Of a DNA stretch of 64,000 bases, positions 44,492 to 53,753 are shown in pieces (position 1 is the first letter of the stretch; the number at the start of each line of letters is the position of its first letter). This DNA is from Rhodobacteraceae bacterium Alg231-30. GTDB taxonomy: Bacteria > Pseudomonadota > Alphaproteobacteria > Rhodobacterales > Rhodobacteraceae. The notes below the pieces were generated by a model. The model had not been told where the DNA came from, ran no database searches, and saw only the letters and a list, made by a program, of their open reading frames with translations. The stretch is from the NCBI GenBank assembly GCA_900143615.1, contig FREU01000005.1, positions 124,084 to 188,083 of the forward strand. The letters are read 5' to 3'. Made by a program: the position numbers and the translations under genes.

Positions 44492-45130
44492 ATGACTGAG
44501 AAACTTGCCCTGATCACCGGCGCCTCGCGTGGCCTTGGTGCTGCCTTCGCCGAGGCGCTTGCGCCTGAGTATCACATTGTTGCCGTGGCCCGCACCACCG
44601 GCGCACTTGAAGAGTTGGATGACCGCATCCAAGCCAAAGGCGGCCAAGCCACACTGGCCCCGATGGACATCACCAATATGGATGCCATGGCCCAGCTGTG
44701 TCGCTCGGTTTATGACCGCTGGGGCAAAGTGGACCTTTGGGTGCACACCGCCATTCACGGCGCTCCATTGACGCCGACCAGCCATATCGATCAAAAAGAT
44801 TGGTCAAAATCGGTTTCCATCAACATGGATGCAACCGGCCGCCTCATTCCATTCATAGCCCCGCTTTTGGGCAATGACGGTCATGCCGTGTTCTTTGACG
44901 ACCCACACGGTGGTGAAAAATATTTCGGCTCTTATGGTGCCACAAAATCCGCACAGATCGCATTAGCGCGCAGCTGGCAGGTGGAATCGCAGAAAAACGG
45001 CCCCAAGGTGTCGATTTTGGAACCTCGTGCGATGCCAACCGGATTGCGCGCACGCTTCTATCCCGGCGAAGACCGCGCCCCGTTGGTCAGCCCCCACGAA
45101 GAAGCTGCGCGGCTGCTGCAACAGTTCTGA
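44492..45130 (+). CDS. Divergent short-chain dehydrogenase/reductase
   Basis: A Rossmann-fold SDR of 212 residues from ATG 44492 (MTEKLALITGASRG). The NAD(P) motif TGASRGLG is intact, and the active-site YxxxK is present as YGATK. The catalytic serine expected 13 residues before that Tyr is missing; the position reads FFDDPHGGEKYFGSY. NNAG is replaced by VHTAI. It looks closest to the YciK branch. It may use Asp or have lost reductase activity. Confidence 0.75.
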   Translation: MTEKLALITGASRGLGAAFAEALAPEYHIVAVARTTGALEELDDRIQAKGGQATLAPMDITNMDAMAQLCRSVYDRWGKVDLWVHTAIHGAPLTPTSHIDQKDWSKSVSINMDATGRLIPFIAPLLGNDGHAVFFDDPHGGEKYFGSYGATKSAQIALARSWQVESQKNGPKVSILEPRAMPTGLRARFYPGEDRAPLVSPHEEAARLLQQF

Positions 45131-45212
45131 TCTTCTGCAATCTTAATTCCGCAAAGCTTGCTCCCTGCCCCATGCTCAACTAGACAAGAGCAAAGGGGCA
45201 GTGAGGGGCCAA

Positions 45213-45995
45213 ATGCGTATTCTAATTACCAATGATGACGGGATAAATGCGCCCGGGCTTGCTGTTTTGCACCAAATTGCCGTCGATTTGGCTGGTGAGA
45301 GTGGTGAAGTCTGGACCGTAGCTCCTGCTTTTGAGCAGTCCGGTGTTGGCCATTGCATTAGCTACACCCATCCCACAATGATTGCACAAATGGGCACACG
45401 CCGTTTTGCCGCTGAAGGAAGCCCCGCGGACTGCGTACTGGCGGGCCTTCACGATGTCATGAAAGACTGCCCGCCAGACCTGGTCTTGTCAGGTGTAAAC
45501 CGTGGCAACAATTCCGCCGAAAATGCGCTCTACTCTGGTACGTTGGGCGGAGCTATGGAAGGTGCGCTGCAAGGCATCACATCCATGGCTTTGTCACAGT
45601 TTTTCGGCCCCGGGAACAACACCGCGGACGATCCGTTTGAAGCAGCCAGCGCATATGGAGCATCCACGATCCGCAAGATCCTTGCAGCAGCTCCTTCAAA
45701 TCACGCTGCTTACAACCTGTTTTACAACATCAATTTCCCGCCTGTGGTCGCAAGTAACGTCAAGGGCGTACGCTCGGTGGCGCAAGGTTTTCGATCTGGA
45801 ACGCGATTCACAGTAGAGCCACATACATCTCCTTCTGGTCGCCGCTTCTTATGGGCGCGCGGCGGCAATCAACAAATTCCTACAGCGGAAAACACCGATG
45901 CAGCGGCCAATCTGGACGGGTTTGTTTCGGTAACGCCAATGCGCGCAGACTTGACCGCGCATGATGCCTTGGAGGCGCTTAAGGCAATCGAATGA
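45213..45995 (+). CDS. surE: 5'/3'-nucleotidase SurE
   Basis: Metal-dependent nucleotidase acting in stationary phase. From ATG 45213 ([16 protein letters not shown]) the protein has 260 residues with the metal pair Asp8-Asp9, [13 protein letters not shown], the SGVNRGNN metal site and [11 protein letters not shown]. It overlaps pcm by 4 bases, the usual surE-pcm pairing. Confidence 0.95.
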   Translation: MRILITNDDGINAPGLAVLHQIAVDLAGESGEVWTVAPAFEQSGVGHCISYTHPTMIAQMGTRRFAAEGSPADCVLAGLHDVMKDCPPDLVLSGVNRGNNSAENALYSGTLGGAMEGALQGITSMALSQFFGPGNNTADDPFEAASAYGASTIRKILAAAPSNHAAYNLFYNINFPPVVASNVKGVRSVAQGFRSGTRFTVEPHTSPSGRRFLWARGGNQQIPTAENTDAAANLDGFVSVTPMRADLTAHDALEALKAIE

Positions 45996-46648
45996 CCCAA
46001 GAACAAGACGCCTTGGCAGAACGCAAAATGCAGTTCCTCTTTGCTCTGCGCTCACGCGGGGTGACAGATCCGGCTGTCCTCACGGCGATGGAAAAAGTTG
46101 ATCGCGGCTTGTTTGTGCGCGGTCTGTTTTCTGAGCGTGCTTATGAAGATACCCCTTTGCCAATCGCGTGTGGCCAAACAATTTCTCAACCGTCTGTCGT
46201 TGGTCTCATGAGCCAAGCTCTTGAAGTCAGCCCACGGGACAAAGTCCTCGAAGTCGGCACCGGCTCGGGCTACCAAGCGGCCATATTGAGCCACCTTGCC
46301 CGTCGCGTCTATACTGTGGACAGACACATGCGTTTGGTGCGCGAAGCCCGTGTTATCTTTGACTCTCTGGATTTGGTAAACATCACGGCCTTCACCTCTG
46401 ATGGCAGTTTTGGCCTTCCTGATCAGGCTCCATTTGACCGCATCATTGTCACAGCAGCTGCTGAAGATCCTCCAGGTCCTCTTTTGGGCCAACTCAAAGT
46501 TGGCGGCATCATGGTTGTACCTGTCGGGCAATCGGATGCCGTGCAAAGTCTGATCCGCGTTCGACGCACTGAGAGCGGATTTGAGTACGAAGAAATGCGT
46601 CCAGTGCGCTTTGTCCCGCTTGTTGAAGGCGTTGCGCGCGAAAACTGA
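45992..46648 (+). CDS. pcm: Protein-L-isoaspartate O-methyltransferase
   Basis: Repairs isoaspartyl residues in aged proteins using SAM. The 218 residues have [25 protein letters not shown], the SAM motif [13 protein letters not shown] and [13 protein letters not shown]. Its start overlaps surE, and it is followed by the nlpD-like gene, the same order as in many proteobacteria. Confidence 0.94.
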   Translation: MTQEQDALAERKMQFLFALRSRGVTDPAVLTAMEKVDRGLFVRGLFSERAYEDTPLPIACGQTISQPSVVGLMSQALEVSPRDKVLEVGTGSGYQAAILSHLARRVYTVDRHMRLVREARVIFDSLDLVNITAFTSDGSFGLPDQAPFDRIIVTAAAEDPPGPLLGQLKVGGIMVVPVGQSDAVQSLIRVRRTESGFEYEEMRPVRFVPLVEGVAREN

Positions 46649-46773
46649 ATAAATATGTAACCTTTTCCCCTTGGCAAAGCATACAGCTCGCGCCATTTGT
46701 GATATGAGAACGAGACGACGACACAGCCCCGGCGCAAGACCAACTTTAAAGGGGCGCAGTTGAGGACATCGAG

Positions 46774-47964
46774 ATGGCACTCTCTTGGACAGTTACAGCG
46801 CGCTTGCTTGGCACGGGGATCGCCCTGAGTTTACTTGCGGCGTGTGAGGACGGATTTGATCTAGATATGCGCGGAGGTCTGGGCGGAAGCCTAGACACCA
46901 GCGCAGCCGCACGCACCGCCACAACCGAGCGGCCCAGCCCCGACAGCCGCGGAATAATCTCCTATCCCGGCTATCAGGTCGCAGTGGCAAGACGCGGCGA
47001 CACTGTCGCGGATGTCGCGGCGCGCGTTGGTGTACCGGCGGATCGTTTGGCCAGTTACAATGGTATTGATGCGGGCGCAACGTTGCGCCAAGACGAGATC
47101 ATCGCGCTTCCTTATCGAGTTGCAGAACCGGCCTCTGGGGTCGTTACTCCGCCCGGTGAAGCTGTGGACATTGCCGCAATTGCAGGCAGTGCAATTGATA
47201 ATGCTGAGCCTACAGTCTCGACAGATACGCTTGCACCTGCACCTGCCGCACCCCCGGCTGCAAAGGAAAAAACACAGACTGGCGTTGAGCCTGTTCGCCA
47301 CAAGGTGGTCCGCGGCGAGACCGCCTTCTCAATTGCCCGCTTGTATAACGTCTCAGTGCGCTCCTTGGCAGATTGGAACGGCCTGGGCAGCGACTTCACA
47401 ATTCGTGAAAATCAAATCCTGTTGATCCCACCGGCTGACCCCGCAGTTCAGCCAACCGCGACAAGCGCTACCGCAGTAGCAACGACCAAACCCGGCCAGG
47501 GATCTGCAACGCCAGTGCCCCCAAGCGCATCCAAGCCGCTTCCACCGGATGACACAACCGCAGTTGTTAAGCCGGAGAGCCCGGATTTGGGCAAAACGCA
47601 AAGCAGCACAAGTGCAAAGATGAGCTACCCCGTGGATGGCAAGATCATTCGCCCCTACTCTAAGGGGAAAAACAACGGTATCGATATTTCCGGAAATGCA
47701 GGGGCACCGGTACAAGCTGCGTCAGATGGCAGCGTAGCCGCGATCACCACTGACGCCGACCAGATAACGATCCTTGTGCTACGACACGCTGACAATCTGA
47801 TGACCGTTTACTATAATGTGGACTCTGTCGCGGTGAGCAAAGGTGCCACGGTCAAACGGGGCCAACAGATTGCATCCCTTCCGGACAAGGACAGCTTTGT
47901 TCATTTTGAAGTCAGAGAAGGTTTCGACAGCGTCGATCCCATGCCCTATCTAGGTGATAAGTAA
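46774..47964 (+). CDS. nlpD: NlpD-like lipoprotein with two LysM and a degenerate LytM domain
   Basis: An outer-membrane lipoprotein of 396 residues: lipobox LSLLAAC with Cys24, LysM domains at about 65-110 (VARRGDTVADVAARVGV) and 172-217 (VVRGETAFSIARLYNV), a Pro/Thr-rich linker, and a C-terminal M23/LytM domain (SYPVDGKIIRPYSKG...VHFEVREG). The first zinc histidine of HxxxD is absent (NNGIDISG), and the HxH pair is reduced to VHFEV. Like NlpD and EnvC, it should activate amidases and not cut peptidoglycan itself. Confidence 0.88.
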   Translation: MALSWTVTARLLGTGIALSLLAACEDGFDLDMRGGLGGSLDTSAAARTATTERPSPDSRGIISYPGYQVAVARRGDTVADVAARVGVPADRLASYNGIDAGATLRQDEIIALPYRVAEPASGVVTPPGEAVDIAAIAGSAIDNAEPTVSTDTLAPAPAAPPAAKEKTQTGVEPVRHKVVRGETAFSIARLYNVSVRSLADWNGLGSDFTIRENQILLIPPADPAVQPTATSATAVATTKPGQGSATPVPPSASKPLPPDDTTAVVKPESPDLGKTQSSTSAKMSYPVDGKIIRPYSKGKNNGIDISGNAGAPVQAASDGSVAAITTDADQITILVLRHADNLMTVYYNVDSVAVSKGATVKRGQQIASLPDKDSFVHFEVREGFDSVDPMPYLGDK

Positions 47965-48046
47965 AGCGATCGAAAATACGGAAATGAATGGGCTCTCAAC
48001 GGTATCAATATCCGGTTTTGACCTGTGTCATGAAAAGCGCGGTCGG

Positions 48047-48310
48047 TCAGTTCGGAAAATACTTCGCCGATCTTACCCGCGAAAACTCGGGGGTTCTTTT
48101 GCGGGTTATGAACATGCGCTCCGCTTGGGGGACATTACCGAGGTGTTTATGCGAACCTTTACTCATGTCCATACCGAGTGCGCGCGATACATCCGGCACG
48201 GCAAACCAAGGCTCACCTTGAAGCTGGACGCAGCGGATTTCAATGGAGTGGAATTTGAAGGTGCTAATGGTGGGGATATATTTGGGCACGTTCGGCTGGC
48301 GAACCGCCAA
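48047..48310 (-). pseudogene. Truncated Bro-N (phage antirepressor) remnant
   Basis: An open frame of 87 codons starting at TTG contains FKFHSIEIRCVQLQGEPWF and AVPDVSRALGM...HKHLGNVPQAER, which matches the start of the Bro-N domain of phage antirepressors (GEPWF plus DVxxALG). After about 60 residues it departs from the family and ends at EFSRVRSAKYFPN. No KilAC or other second domain follows. It looks like a leftover of phage DNA, and no other phage gene is nearby. Confidence 0.5.
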
Positions 48311-48420
48311 TCAGGGCAAGGTGGTGGACCTGCTATGGCTGTCGGTCCACCTAAATCGAGTTTGATGGTGCGCGTTTAAGTGTTCTGATTTTCAAGTTGA
48401 AACGCTGTCAGCCTTTGGGC

Positions 48421-48442
48421 GTTCGAGAAAGGCGTCTCGAAC
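48421..48442. repeat. 8-bp palindrome
   Basis: GTTCGAGA-aaggcg-TCTCGAAC. Purpose unknown; it lies between the Bro-N remnant and the ccmG terminator. Confidence 0.5.
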
Positions 48443-48583
48443 TCAGGCTGGAGTAAATACTTTTAAGAAGTTAGGAACTATGGCGTGGCTGCTTCGGGCT
48501 GACAGCGGTCATTGTTATTGTCGAAACCATCGGCAGCTTGGTCCGCAATACTATCTTTTCTTATTCAAAACTCAGTCAACAAA

Positions 48584-48610
48584 AAAGCGCCCGTAAAGGC
48601 GCCTTTTCAG
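48584..48610 (-). terminator. Terminator of the ccm operon
   Basis: On the minus strand, GGCGCC (with a one-base bulge) pairs with GGGCGC around a short loop and is followed by six T. It lies 33 bases after the ccmG stop. Confidence 0.65.
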
Positions 48611-48643
48611 TGTTACATTTTGCTCACGTGCTTGAAGTCGTCT

Positions 48644-49177
48644 TCACTCAAGCTCCGCCATCGCGGGCCGCAATCGCCCTTCCAACTCGCGCTCCGTTAC
48701 AGGCCCAGCAACACGTAAGATGATCTTACCGTCGCCATCCACGAGATAGGTTTCCGGCACGCCATAGACCCCCCAATTCAGCGCCATGCGTCCGGTTGCG
48801 TCAGTGCCGACAGCTTCATAGGGGTCGCCCAACTCAGCCAGAAACCCTTGGGCATTGGCAGGTGCATCTTTGTAATTCACGCCATAAATCGGCAGCCCTT
48901 CGGCCTCAAGCGCCATCAAATGGGGATGTTCGACCCGACAAGGACCACACCAACTGGCCCAAAAGTTCACTAACTTGACTTCACCATCGCGCAGGACCGC
49001 GTCGTCCCACAAAGGCGTGTCCGCAAAGGGCGTCATCTCGACTGCAGGTGCAGGTTTACCTGCCAGAGCGGTGGGCAACTCATCAGGATTGTCACGCATC
49101 ATGCCGACAAAAAACAGCCCAGCCAAACCGGCAAACAGCAGCGGTGGCAACACCATCAACGGGGAAACTTTAGCCAT
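48644..49177 (-). CDS. ccmG: Cytochrome c biogenesis thioredoxin CcmG/DsbE
   Basis: Periplasmic thiol reductant for apocytochrome c heme ligation. The 177 residues have an N-terminal anchor helix (PLLFAGLAGLFFVGM) and a thioredoxin fold with the active site WCGPC (NFWASWCGPCRVEHP) and the cis-Pro region GVPETYLVDGDG. Its ATG overlaps ccmD by 8 bases. Last gene of ccmABCDG. Confidence 0.94.
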   Translation of the reverse strand: MAKVSPLMVLPPLLFAGLAGLFFVGMMRDNPDELPTALAGKPAPAVEMTPFADTPLWDDAVLRDGEVKLVNFWASWCGPCRVEHPHLMALEAEGLPIYGVNYKDAPANAQGFLAELGDPYEAVGTDATGRMALNWGVYGVPETYLVDGDGKIILRVAGPVTERELEGRLRPAMAELE

Positions 49178-49319
49178 TTTTACGGGCCTCCGCCGCGGCG
49201 AGCTCGGCGCGTGCCTTGCGCGCTGAGCGCACGCTCAGCAACACCATTGCAATCAGCAGAAACAGCGAAGCCGCATAAGCCGACATTACTTCGGCCGCAT
49301 ATTTTCCAAGCTCAGGCAT
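49170..49319 (-). CDS. ccmD: Heme exporter small protein CcmD
   Basis: A 49-residue membrane protein (MPELGKYAAEVMSAYAASLF, then LLIAMVLLSVRSARKARAEL) found by reading the gap between ccmC and ccmG. One helix followed by a basic cytoplasmic end is typical of CcmD, which helps release holo-CcmE from the CcmABC complex. The start overlaps the ccmC stop by one base (TGATG), and the stop overlaps ccmG. Confidence 0.85.
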   Translation of the reverse strand: MPELGKYAAEVMSAYAASLFLLIAMVLLSVRSARKARAELAAAEARKNG

Positions 49320-50071
49320 CATCCCAGTCTCTCCCGTGCCAGCAACGCTTTGGTGCGTCGCTTATGAATTTCGGTCCGTGTGCGCAAGAACACCAGCGCT
49401 ACAAACAACAACACAAATCCTATGATGCACAACAGCAGCGGATAGAAGAAGATATTGGACACTTTTTCTTGAGTGTCTGCCCCGGTCACGGCCCCCGCCC
49501 GCATTACAGACGCGCCTTGGTGCAGGCCTTGGTTCCAGAAGTTCACCGCATAGCGGCTCAGCAGTGCAAAGACCGAGCCCACGATGCACAAGACAGACGT
49601 TAGATCGGCGGCTGTGTCAGGATTATCAATAGCTTCCCACAACGCGATGTAGCCGAGATAGAACAGGAACAAGATCAAAAACGCGGTTAAACGCGGGTCC
49701 CAAACCCACCAAGTGCCCCACATCGGCTGGCCCCAAATCGCACCTGTGGCCAGCGCAATCAAAGTCATAATCACGCCCACAGGCGCGGCGGCTTTGGCGG
49801 CTAGAACGCTAACGTGGTGGCGCCGGATCAACCAGATCAAAGAGGTGACCAACATCATGAACCACACATTGATCGCCATGAGAGCTGATGGCACGTGCAG
49901 GTAGATGATTTTAACAGTTGAACCCTGTCGAAAATCTTCCGGAGTGAAGAAAAACCCCCAAACCAAGCCAGTGACCAGAGAAATCGCAGCCAGGATCGAA
50001 ACCCATGGCAGCAGAAGTGTCGCGGTGCGGCTAAATTTGACCGGGTTTGCATATTCCCAGATCGATCCCAT
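49319..50071 (-). CDS. ccmC: Heme exporter protein CcmC
   Basis: Six-helix heme-handling protein of the cytochrome c maturation system that attaches heme to CcmE. The 250 residues hold the tryptophan-rich heme motif MWGTWWVWD (in QPMWGTWWVWDPRLT) with conserved flanking histidines (HVPSAL, NQGLHQG). Confidence 0.94.
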   Translation of the reverse strand: MGSIWEYANPVKFSRTATLLLPWVSILAAISLVTGLVWGFFFTPEDFRQGSTVKIIYLHVPSALMAINVWFMMLVTSLIWLIRRHHVSVLAAKAAAPVGVIMTLIALATGAIWGQPMWGTWWVWDPRLTAFLILFLFYLGYIALWEAIDNPDTAADLTSVLCIVGSVFALLSRYAVNFWNQGLHQGASVMRAGAVTGADTQEKVSNIFFYPLLLCIIGFVLLFVALVFLRTRTEIHKRRTKALLARERLG

Positions 50072-50163
50072 GCGTCTGTCCTACTAAAGTTCGTGTTATT
50101 TCGACAGGACATCGCCGTCTTGGGCACGCCTGTCTTTGATATGGGTTAAATACGTCTTACGTG

Positions 50164-50820
50164 TTAGCGCAGATTGACACGCAATACCAATGCACTTGCA
50201 AATGGTAGAAGCGCAATCACGCCGAAACTGATACCAGCCAGCATTAAAAGCGGTGTCAGGGTGGCTTGCCCCTCAGCTCCGCGACGGGCCAATTCGGCGC
50301 CAAAGATCAACGTTGGCACATAAAGAGGCAGCACCAAAAGGGACATCAGCAGCCCTCCGCGTTTGACGCCCACTGTGAGCGCTGCGCCGAAAGTTCCGAT
50401 CACACTCAAGGCTGGAGTCCCCAGCAACAGGGAGATCACGAGCCACGGATAGCCTGCAGGTGGCAAGCTCAGCAGCAGAGCAAACAATGGCGAGGCAAGG
50501 GTTAGTGGCAAACCGGTCGTCACCCAATGGGCCAGTGCTTTGACACTGACAGCGCCTTCCAGTGGCAGCGGAGATGTGGCCAGCAAGTCAAGCGAGCCGT
50601 CTTCCCAATCCAGCGCCAGAATTCGATCAAGTGACAAGAGGCAAGCCAACAGCGCACCGAGCCACAGAATTCCCGGCGCAATGCGGGACAGTAGTTCGCT
50701 TTGAGGTCCCACACCGAACGGTACAAGTACGGTAACAATAAGGAAAAAAGCCAGACCAAGGCCAAAGCCGCCACCAGCCCGAAAGGACAGTTTCAAGTCC
50801 CGAACCAAAAGAGCGATCAT
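50164..50820 (-). CDS. ccmB: Heme exporter permease CcmB
   Basis: Six-helix permease of the CcmAB ABC unit, 218 residues ([57 protein letters not shown]). The start overlaps ccmA by 4 bases. 92 bases separate it from ccmC, with nothing else recognisable there. Confidence 0.93.
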   Translation of the reverse strand: MIALLVRDLKLSFRAGGGFGLGLAFFLIVTVLVPFGVGPQSELLSRIAPGILWLGALLACLLSLDRILALDWEDGSLDLLATSPLPLEGAVSVKALAHWVTTGLPLTLASPLFALLLSLPPAGYPWLVISLLLGTPALSVIGTFGAALTVGVKRGGLLMSLLVLPLYVPTLIFGAELARRGAEGQATLTPLLMLAGISFGVIALLPFASALVLRVNLR

Positions 50821-51437
50821 AGGAATTCCTCGTCAAATCCACCCGGATCAGGGCTCTTGCCGCTGGCGCGGAATGGACCAACATCAAACACGTCGGCTTC
50901 TAGTCCAAGATCGATATGCGTCGCGATCAAGGCGCTGCCGCCTTCGGCAAGATGGGCGCGGACTGCATCGGCAAAAAGCGCTACCGAGGCGACATCCAAA
51001 GACACGGTTGGCTCATCAAGAATCCAGATTGGCCGCCCTGTCACAAGAAGGCGTGCCAATCCCAATCGACGCTTTTGGCCAGCGGACAAAGTGCCTGCAA
51101 GACGGTCTTGCAACTCGATCAGGTCAAAATCCTTCAAGGCGCGGGAAATATCTTTGTTTTCAAAGATATCTGACCAAAACCTCAAGTTTTCCGTGACCGT
51201 CAGCATGGCCTTTAAACCATCACTGTGCGCGGCATAGGCGATGCTTTCCGTCTCTGAGTCCACCCGTCCCACCATGGGGGGCTGAAGACCCGCCACCGTA
51301 CGCAGCAAAGTGGTTTTCCCAACGCCATTCGGACCGCGTAAAATCAATGCTTTACCGGGTGTCAGCGCAAAATTCAGCCCTTCCAGAACGGGTATCCCGC
51401 CGCGGGTAATTGTCAGATCGTGCACGCTTAATGTCAT
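50817..51437 (-). CDS. ccmA: Heme exporter ATPase CcmA
   Basis: ATP-binding subunit of CcmAB, 206 residues: Walker [10 protein letters not shown], signature [15 protein letters not shown] and Walker [13 protein letters not shown]. It supplies energy for releasing holo-CcmE. First gene of the ccm operon; a 44-bp repeat element lies 115 bases upstream. Confidence 0.93.
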   Translation of the reverse strand: MTLSVHDLTITRGGIPVLEGLNFALTPGKALILRGPNGVGKTTLLRTVAGLQPPMVGRVDSETESIAYAAHSDGLKAMLTVTENLRFWSDIFENKDISRALKDFDLIELQDRLAGTLSAGQKRRLGLARLLVTGRPIWILDEPTVSLDVASVALFADAVRAHLAEGGSALIATHIDLGLEADVFDVGPFRASGKSPDPGGFDEEFL

Positions 51438-51551
51438 GGGGAGGGCTTAGCGGAAACTCGGGTCGGACAAAAGCAAAATGAGTGCCCTGCGCCGCTCTGG
51501 CACAGCACATGAGCAGAAAACCGGTTAACGCCCCCAAAAAGCGAAAATATG

Positions 51552-51595
51552 CGGTCGGTATCGCGTCGGCATTACGTCGGTATCGCGACAGTGTT
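51552..51595 (-). repeat. 44-bp array of four 11-bp units, copy 2
   Basis: Read on the minus strand, toward ccmA, the units are AACACTGTCGC, GATACCGACGT, AATGCCGACGC and GATACCGACCG. Unit by unit they match copy 1 at 8, 10, 9 and 9 of 11 positions. A GTTAAC lies 22 bases further toward ccmA (51524-51529). It sits in a 232-base gap without genes. Confidence 0.8.
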
Positions 51596-51669
51596 ATTTC
51601 CCGAAAACGCGCCCTAACGCAACGCGCGTTGCTCTCAGCACAAGTATCCCTGCGTTCGCGCAAAAAGCA

Positions 51670-52023
51670 TCATACCGGAAGCAGCACCGCCGCAACACGT
51701 CGCCCTTCGGAGACAAGAACATTATAGGTGCGGCACGCTGTAGGAGACGCCATCGGCTCAATCCCGATCTCAGCCTCATCCAGGGCTTGCCGAAAGGCGC
51801 GGTTGATCGGCATCATGGTCTCGCCAGTGCCCAAGACGATGAAATCAATCTGTCCCTTCAGAGCCAGAATACTGTCGATGTCATCATATCCCTGCCAGCT
51901 GCGCGCACCTGCCGCGTGGATCAACGCACCGCCTTCGATTACCTGTCCGCCAATGCGAAAGAATCCGGGGCCGTAGCTTTCTATGGGAATTGCGTCGGCA
52001 TAGGTGACTTCGGTGATCTGCAT
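51670..52023 (-). CDS. Mth938-like domain protein (DUF498)
   Basis: A 117-residue soluble protein of the Mth938/NDUFAF3-like family: YGPGFFRIGGQVIEGGALI, DFIVLGTGETMMPINRAF, GIEPMASPTACRTYNVLVSEGRRVAAVLLPV. The eukaryotic relative helps assemble respiratory complex I; the bacterial role is open. It is next to the TSUP permease stop with no gap, and belongs to the yajC-secDF transcription unit. Confidence 0.85.
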   Translation of the reverse strand: MQITEVTYADAIPIESYGPGFFRIGGQVIEGGALIHAAGARSWQGYDDIDSILALKGQIDFIVLGTGETMMPINRAFRQALDEAEIGIEPMASPTACRTYNVLVSEGRRVAAVLLPV

Positions 52024-52788
52024 CTAGTGGGCTCCGCTGGTTATGAAGGGCAGACCAGAGATAGCAGATGCCGCGATCACGCCATAGGCCACCACGCGAT
52101 ATAGTTTTTCCCGATCTGGTTGGAATATGGCCGCGCCAAGAAGGTTGCCAGCAAGCGCAGGGATCGCCAGACAAAACCCAAGCACAAGCGGCAGTAGGTC
52201 TAGCTGGGACGAAATCGCTAACACGACCAGCAGCATAATGTCATAGCCAAACAGATAGATCATCGTGTTGGAACGCACCACAGCAGGACCATGTGGGCTG
52301 GCCATATAGAACATGATCACCGGAGGGCCTGGCATGCCACAAGCCCCTCCCAAGAAGCCGCCTGCCCCACCAATGCCATAGACCATCGGTGGCGTGACCG
52401 TGCCGCGATAGCGCAACCCGCCAATCAGAACCGCCAGCATGCCAAGACCGATGATAGACACAGCATAGCGAAACACCGATGGATCAACCGCACTGAGTAC
52501 CATCAACCCAACAGGCATCAACAGCAGCATGGCCGCCAGCATCCGACCCAAGTCACGTTTGTGGGCGGTGCGCAGAGCTTTGGGGAGATTGGGTGTCGGG
52601 CCGATCACATCTAGGGCGGCCAATGTGATCATCGTCCACAAAGGCGGCATGAACTGTGCCGCAACGGGCAGATAAATAAGAGCAGTCCCAAAGCCGGAAA
52701 AGCCGCGCACAATGCCTGCGACAAAGGCGGATAGAACGACCCAGGGCAGACCTTCAAAGGCCAGCACCTGGGTCAGTATATCAGGCAT
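52024..52788 (-). CDS. Sulfite exporter TauE/SafE-family permease
   Basis: A TSUP-family permease of 254 residues with 7-8 helices. From ATG 52788 (MPDILTQVLAFEGLPWV), which overlaps the secF stop by 8 bases. Family marks are FVAGIVRGFSGFGTALIYLP near the N terminus and GIGGAGGFLGGACGMPGPPVIMFYM in the middle. Members carry sulfite, sulfoacetate or other organic anions; the substrate is unknown here. Confidence 0.85.
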   Translation of the reverse strand: MPDILTQVLAFEGLPWVVLSAFVAGIVRGFSGFGTALIYLPVAAQFMPPLWTMITLAALDVIGPTPNLPKALRTAHKRDLGRMLAAMLLLMPVGLMVLSAVDPSVFRYAVSIIGLGMLAVLIGGLRYRGTVTPPMVYGIGGAGGFLGGACGMPGPPVIMFYMASPHGPAVVRSNTMIYLFGYDIMLLVVLAISSQLDLLPLVLGFCLAIPALAGNLLGAAIFQPDREKLYRVVAYGVIAASAISGLPFITSGAH

Positions 52789-53749
52789 CAATGTCGGCGA
52801 ATTTGTTGCCAGCTGTGTTGGCCTGTTTGGACCAGTCACGTTTGACACCTAGTTTCAGCAGAACCGCCGAGGCCACGAAGATCGACGAATAAGTCCCGAT
52901 CACAACACCCCAGATCATCGCAAAGATAAATCCACGGATCACGTCACCGCCCAGAACAAACAGCGAGATCAACGCCAGCAAAGTCGTGGCCGAGGTCATC
53001 ACTGTGCGGCTGAGTGTCCCGTTGATCGACAGGTTCAGAACCTCTTTGAGATCCAGCTTTTTGTATTTGCGCAGGTTTTCCCGCACACGGTCAAACACAA
53101 CCACTGTATCGTTGAGCGAGTAGCCGACAATGGTCAGAAGCGCCGCGATAATGGCCAAATCAAAACGAATTTGCAGTTCCGAGAAAATCCCGATGGTCAG
53201 CAGAACATCGTGAACCAGCGCGACAACCGCGGCCAAAGCAAACTGCCACTCAAAGCGCAGCCAGATATAGACCAGTACGGCAGCCATCGCCAAAATCACC
53301 GCAATCACGGCGGTTTTCACCAGTTCACCGGACACTTTGGGTCCGACGGATTCCACCGAGACAAAGGTGATATCGGAGGCAACAGCTTGTAGGGCCGCAT
53401 GCACATCGCGCACCAGATCTGCAGTCACGGCTTCTTCGCCTTCCTGCGCCTGAATGCGGATCATCGACACGTTCTGATCCGCATCAAATGTCGGATCAAA
53501 CACTTCGGTGATGGTCACATCGCCCAGTTCAAGCGGTTCAAGTGCGCCGCGATAGGCGGCAACATCCACCATCTGGGCGCTCTCGGTCCGGATCGTGGTG
53601 CCACCCTTGAAGTCGATACCAAAGTTCAGCCCACGGATGCCAAACGACCCGAGCGCCAGCACAACCATGACGGCCGAGATTCCCAGCCAAAGGACTGGGC
53701 GGGAAAAGAAATCCCATTTTGTGTTCTCAGGAACAAGTCTCAAACGCAT
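52781..53749 (-). CDS. secF: Protein translocase subunit SecF
   Basis: RND-like accessory subunit that pulls exported proteins through SecYEG. From ATG 53749 (MRLRLVPENTKWDFF) it has 322 residues with six helices, a periplasmic domain (GIDFKGGTTIRTE) and the conserved VGYSLNDTVVVFDRVREN and NLSINGTLSRTVMTS. It follows secD by 4 bases. Confidence 0.94.
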   Translation of the reverse strand: MRLRLVPENTKWDFFSRPVLWLGISAVMVVLALGSFGIRGLNFGIDFKGGTTIRTESAQMVDVAAYRGALEPLELGDVTITEVFDPTFDADQNVSMIRIQAQEGEEAVTADLVRDVHAALQAVASDITFVSVESVGPKVSGELVKTAVIAVILAMAAVLVYIWLRFEWQFALAAVVALVHDVLLTIGIFSELQIRFDLAIIAALLTIVGYSLNDTVVVFDRVRENLRKYKKLDLKEVLNLSINGTLSRTVMTSATTLLALISLFVLGGDVIRGFIFAMIWGVVIGTYSSIFVASAVLLKLGVKRDWSKQANTAGNKFADIDA

Positions 53750-53753
53750 GGCA

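Larger units (their letters stand above)
47965..48643. other. Gene-poor region after nlpD
   Basis: 679 bases without an intact gene. It contains a truncated Bro-N coding remnant on the minus strand (48047-48310), a palindrome (48421-48442) and the terminator of ccmG (48584-48610). The plus-strand open frame 47954-48379 mirrors the Bro-N remnant. Confidence 0.6.

Noticed and set aside
47954..48379. Plus-strand ORF of 141 codons after nlpD
   Set aside because: It mirrors the Bro-N remnant and has no family character or ribosome site.
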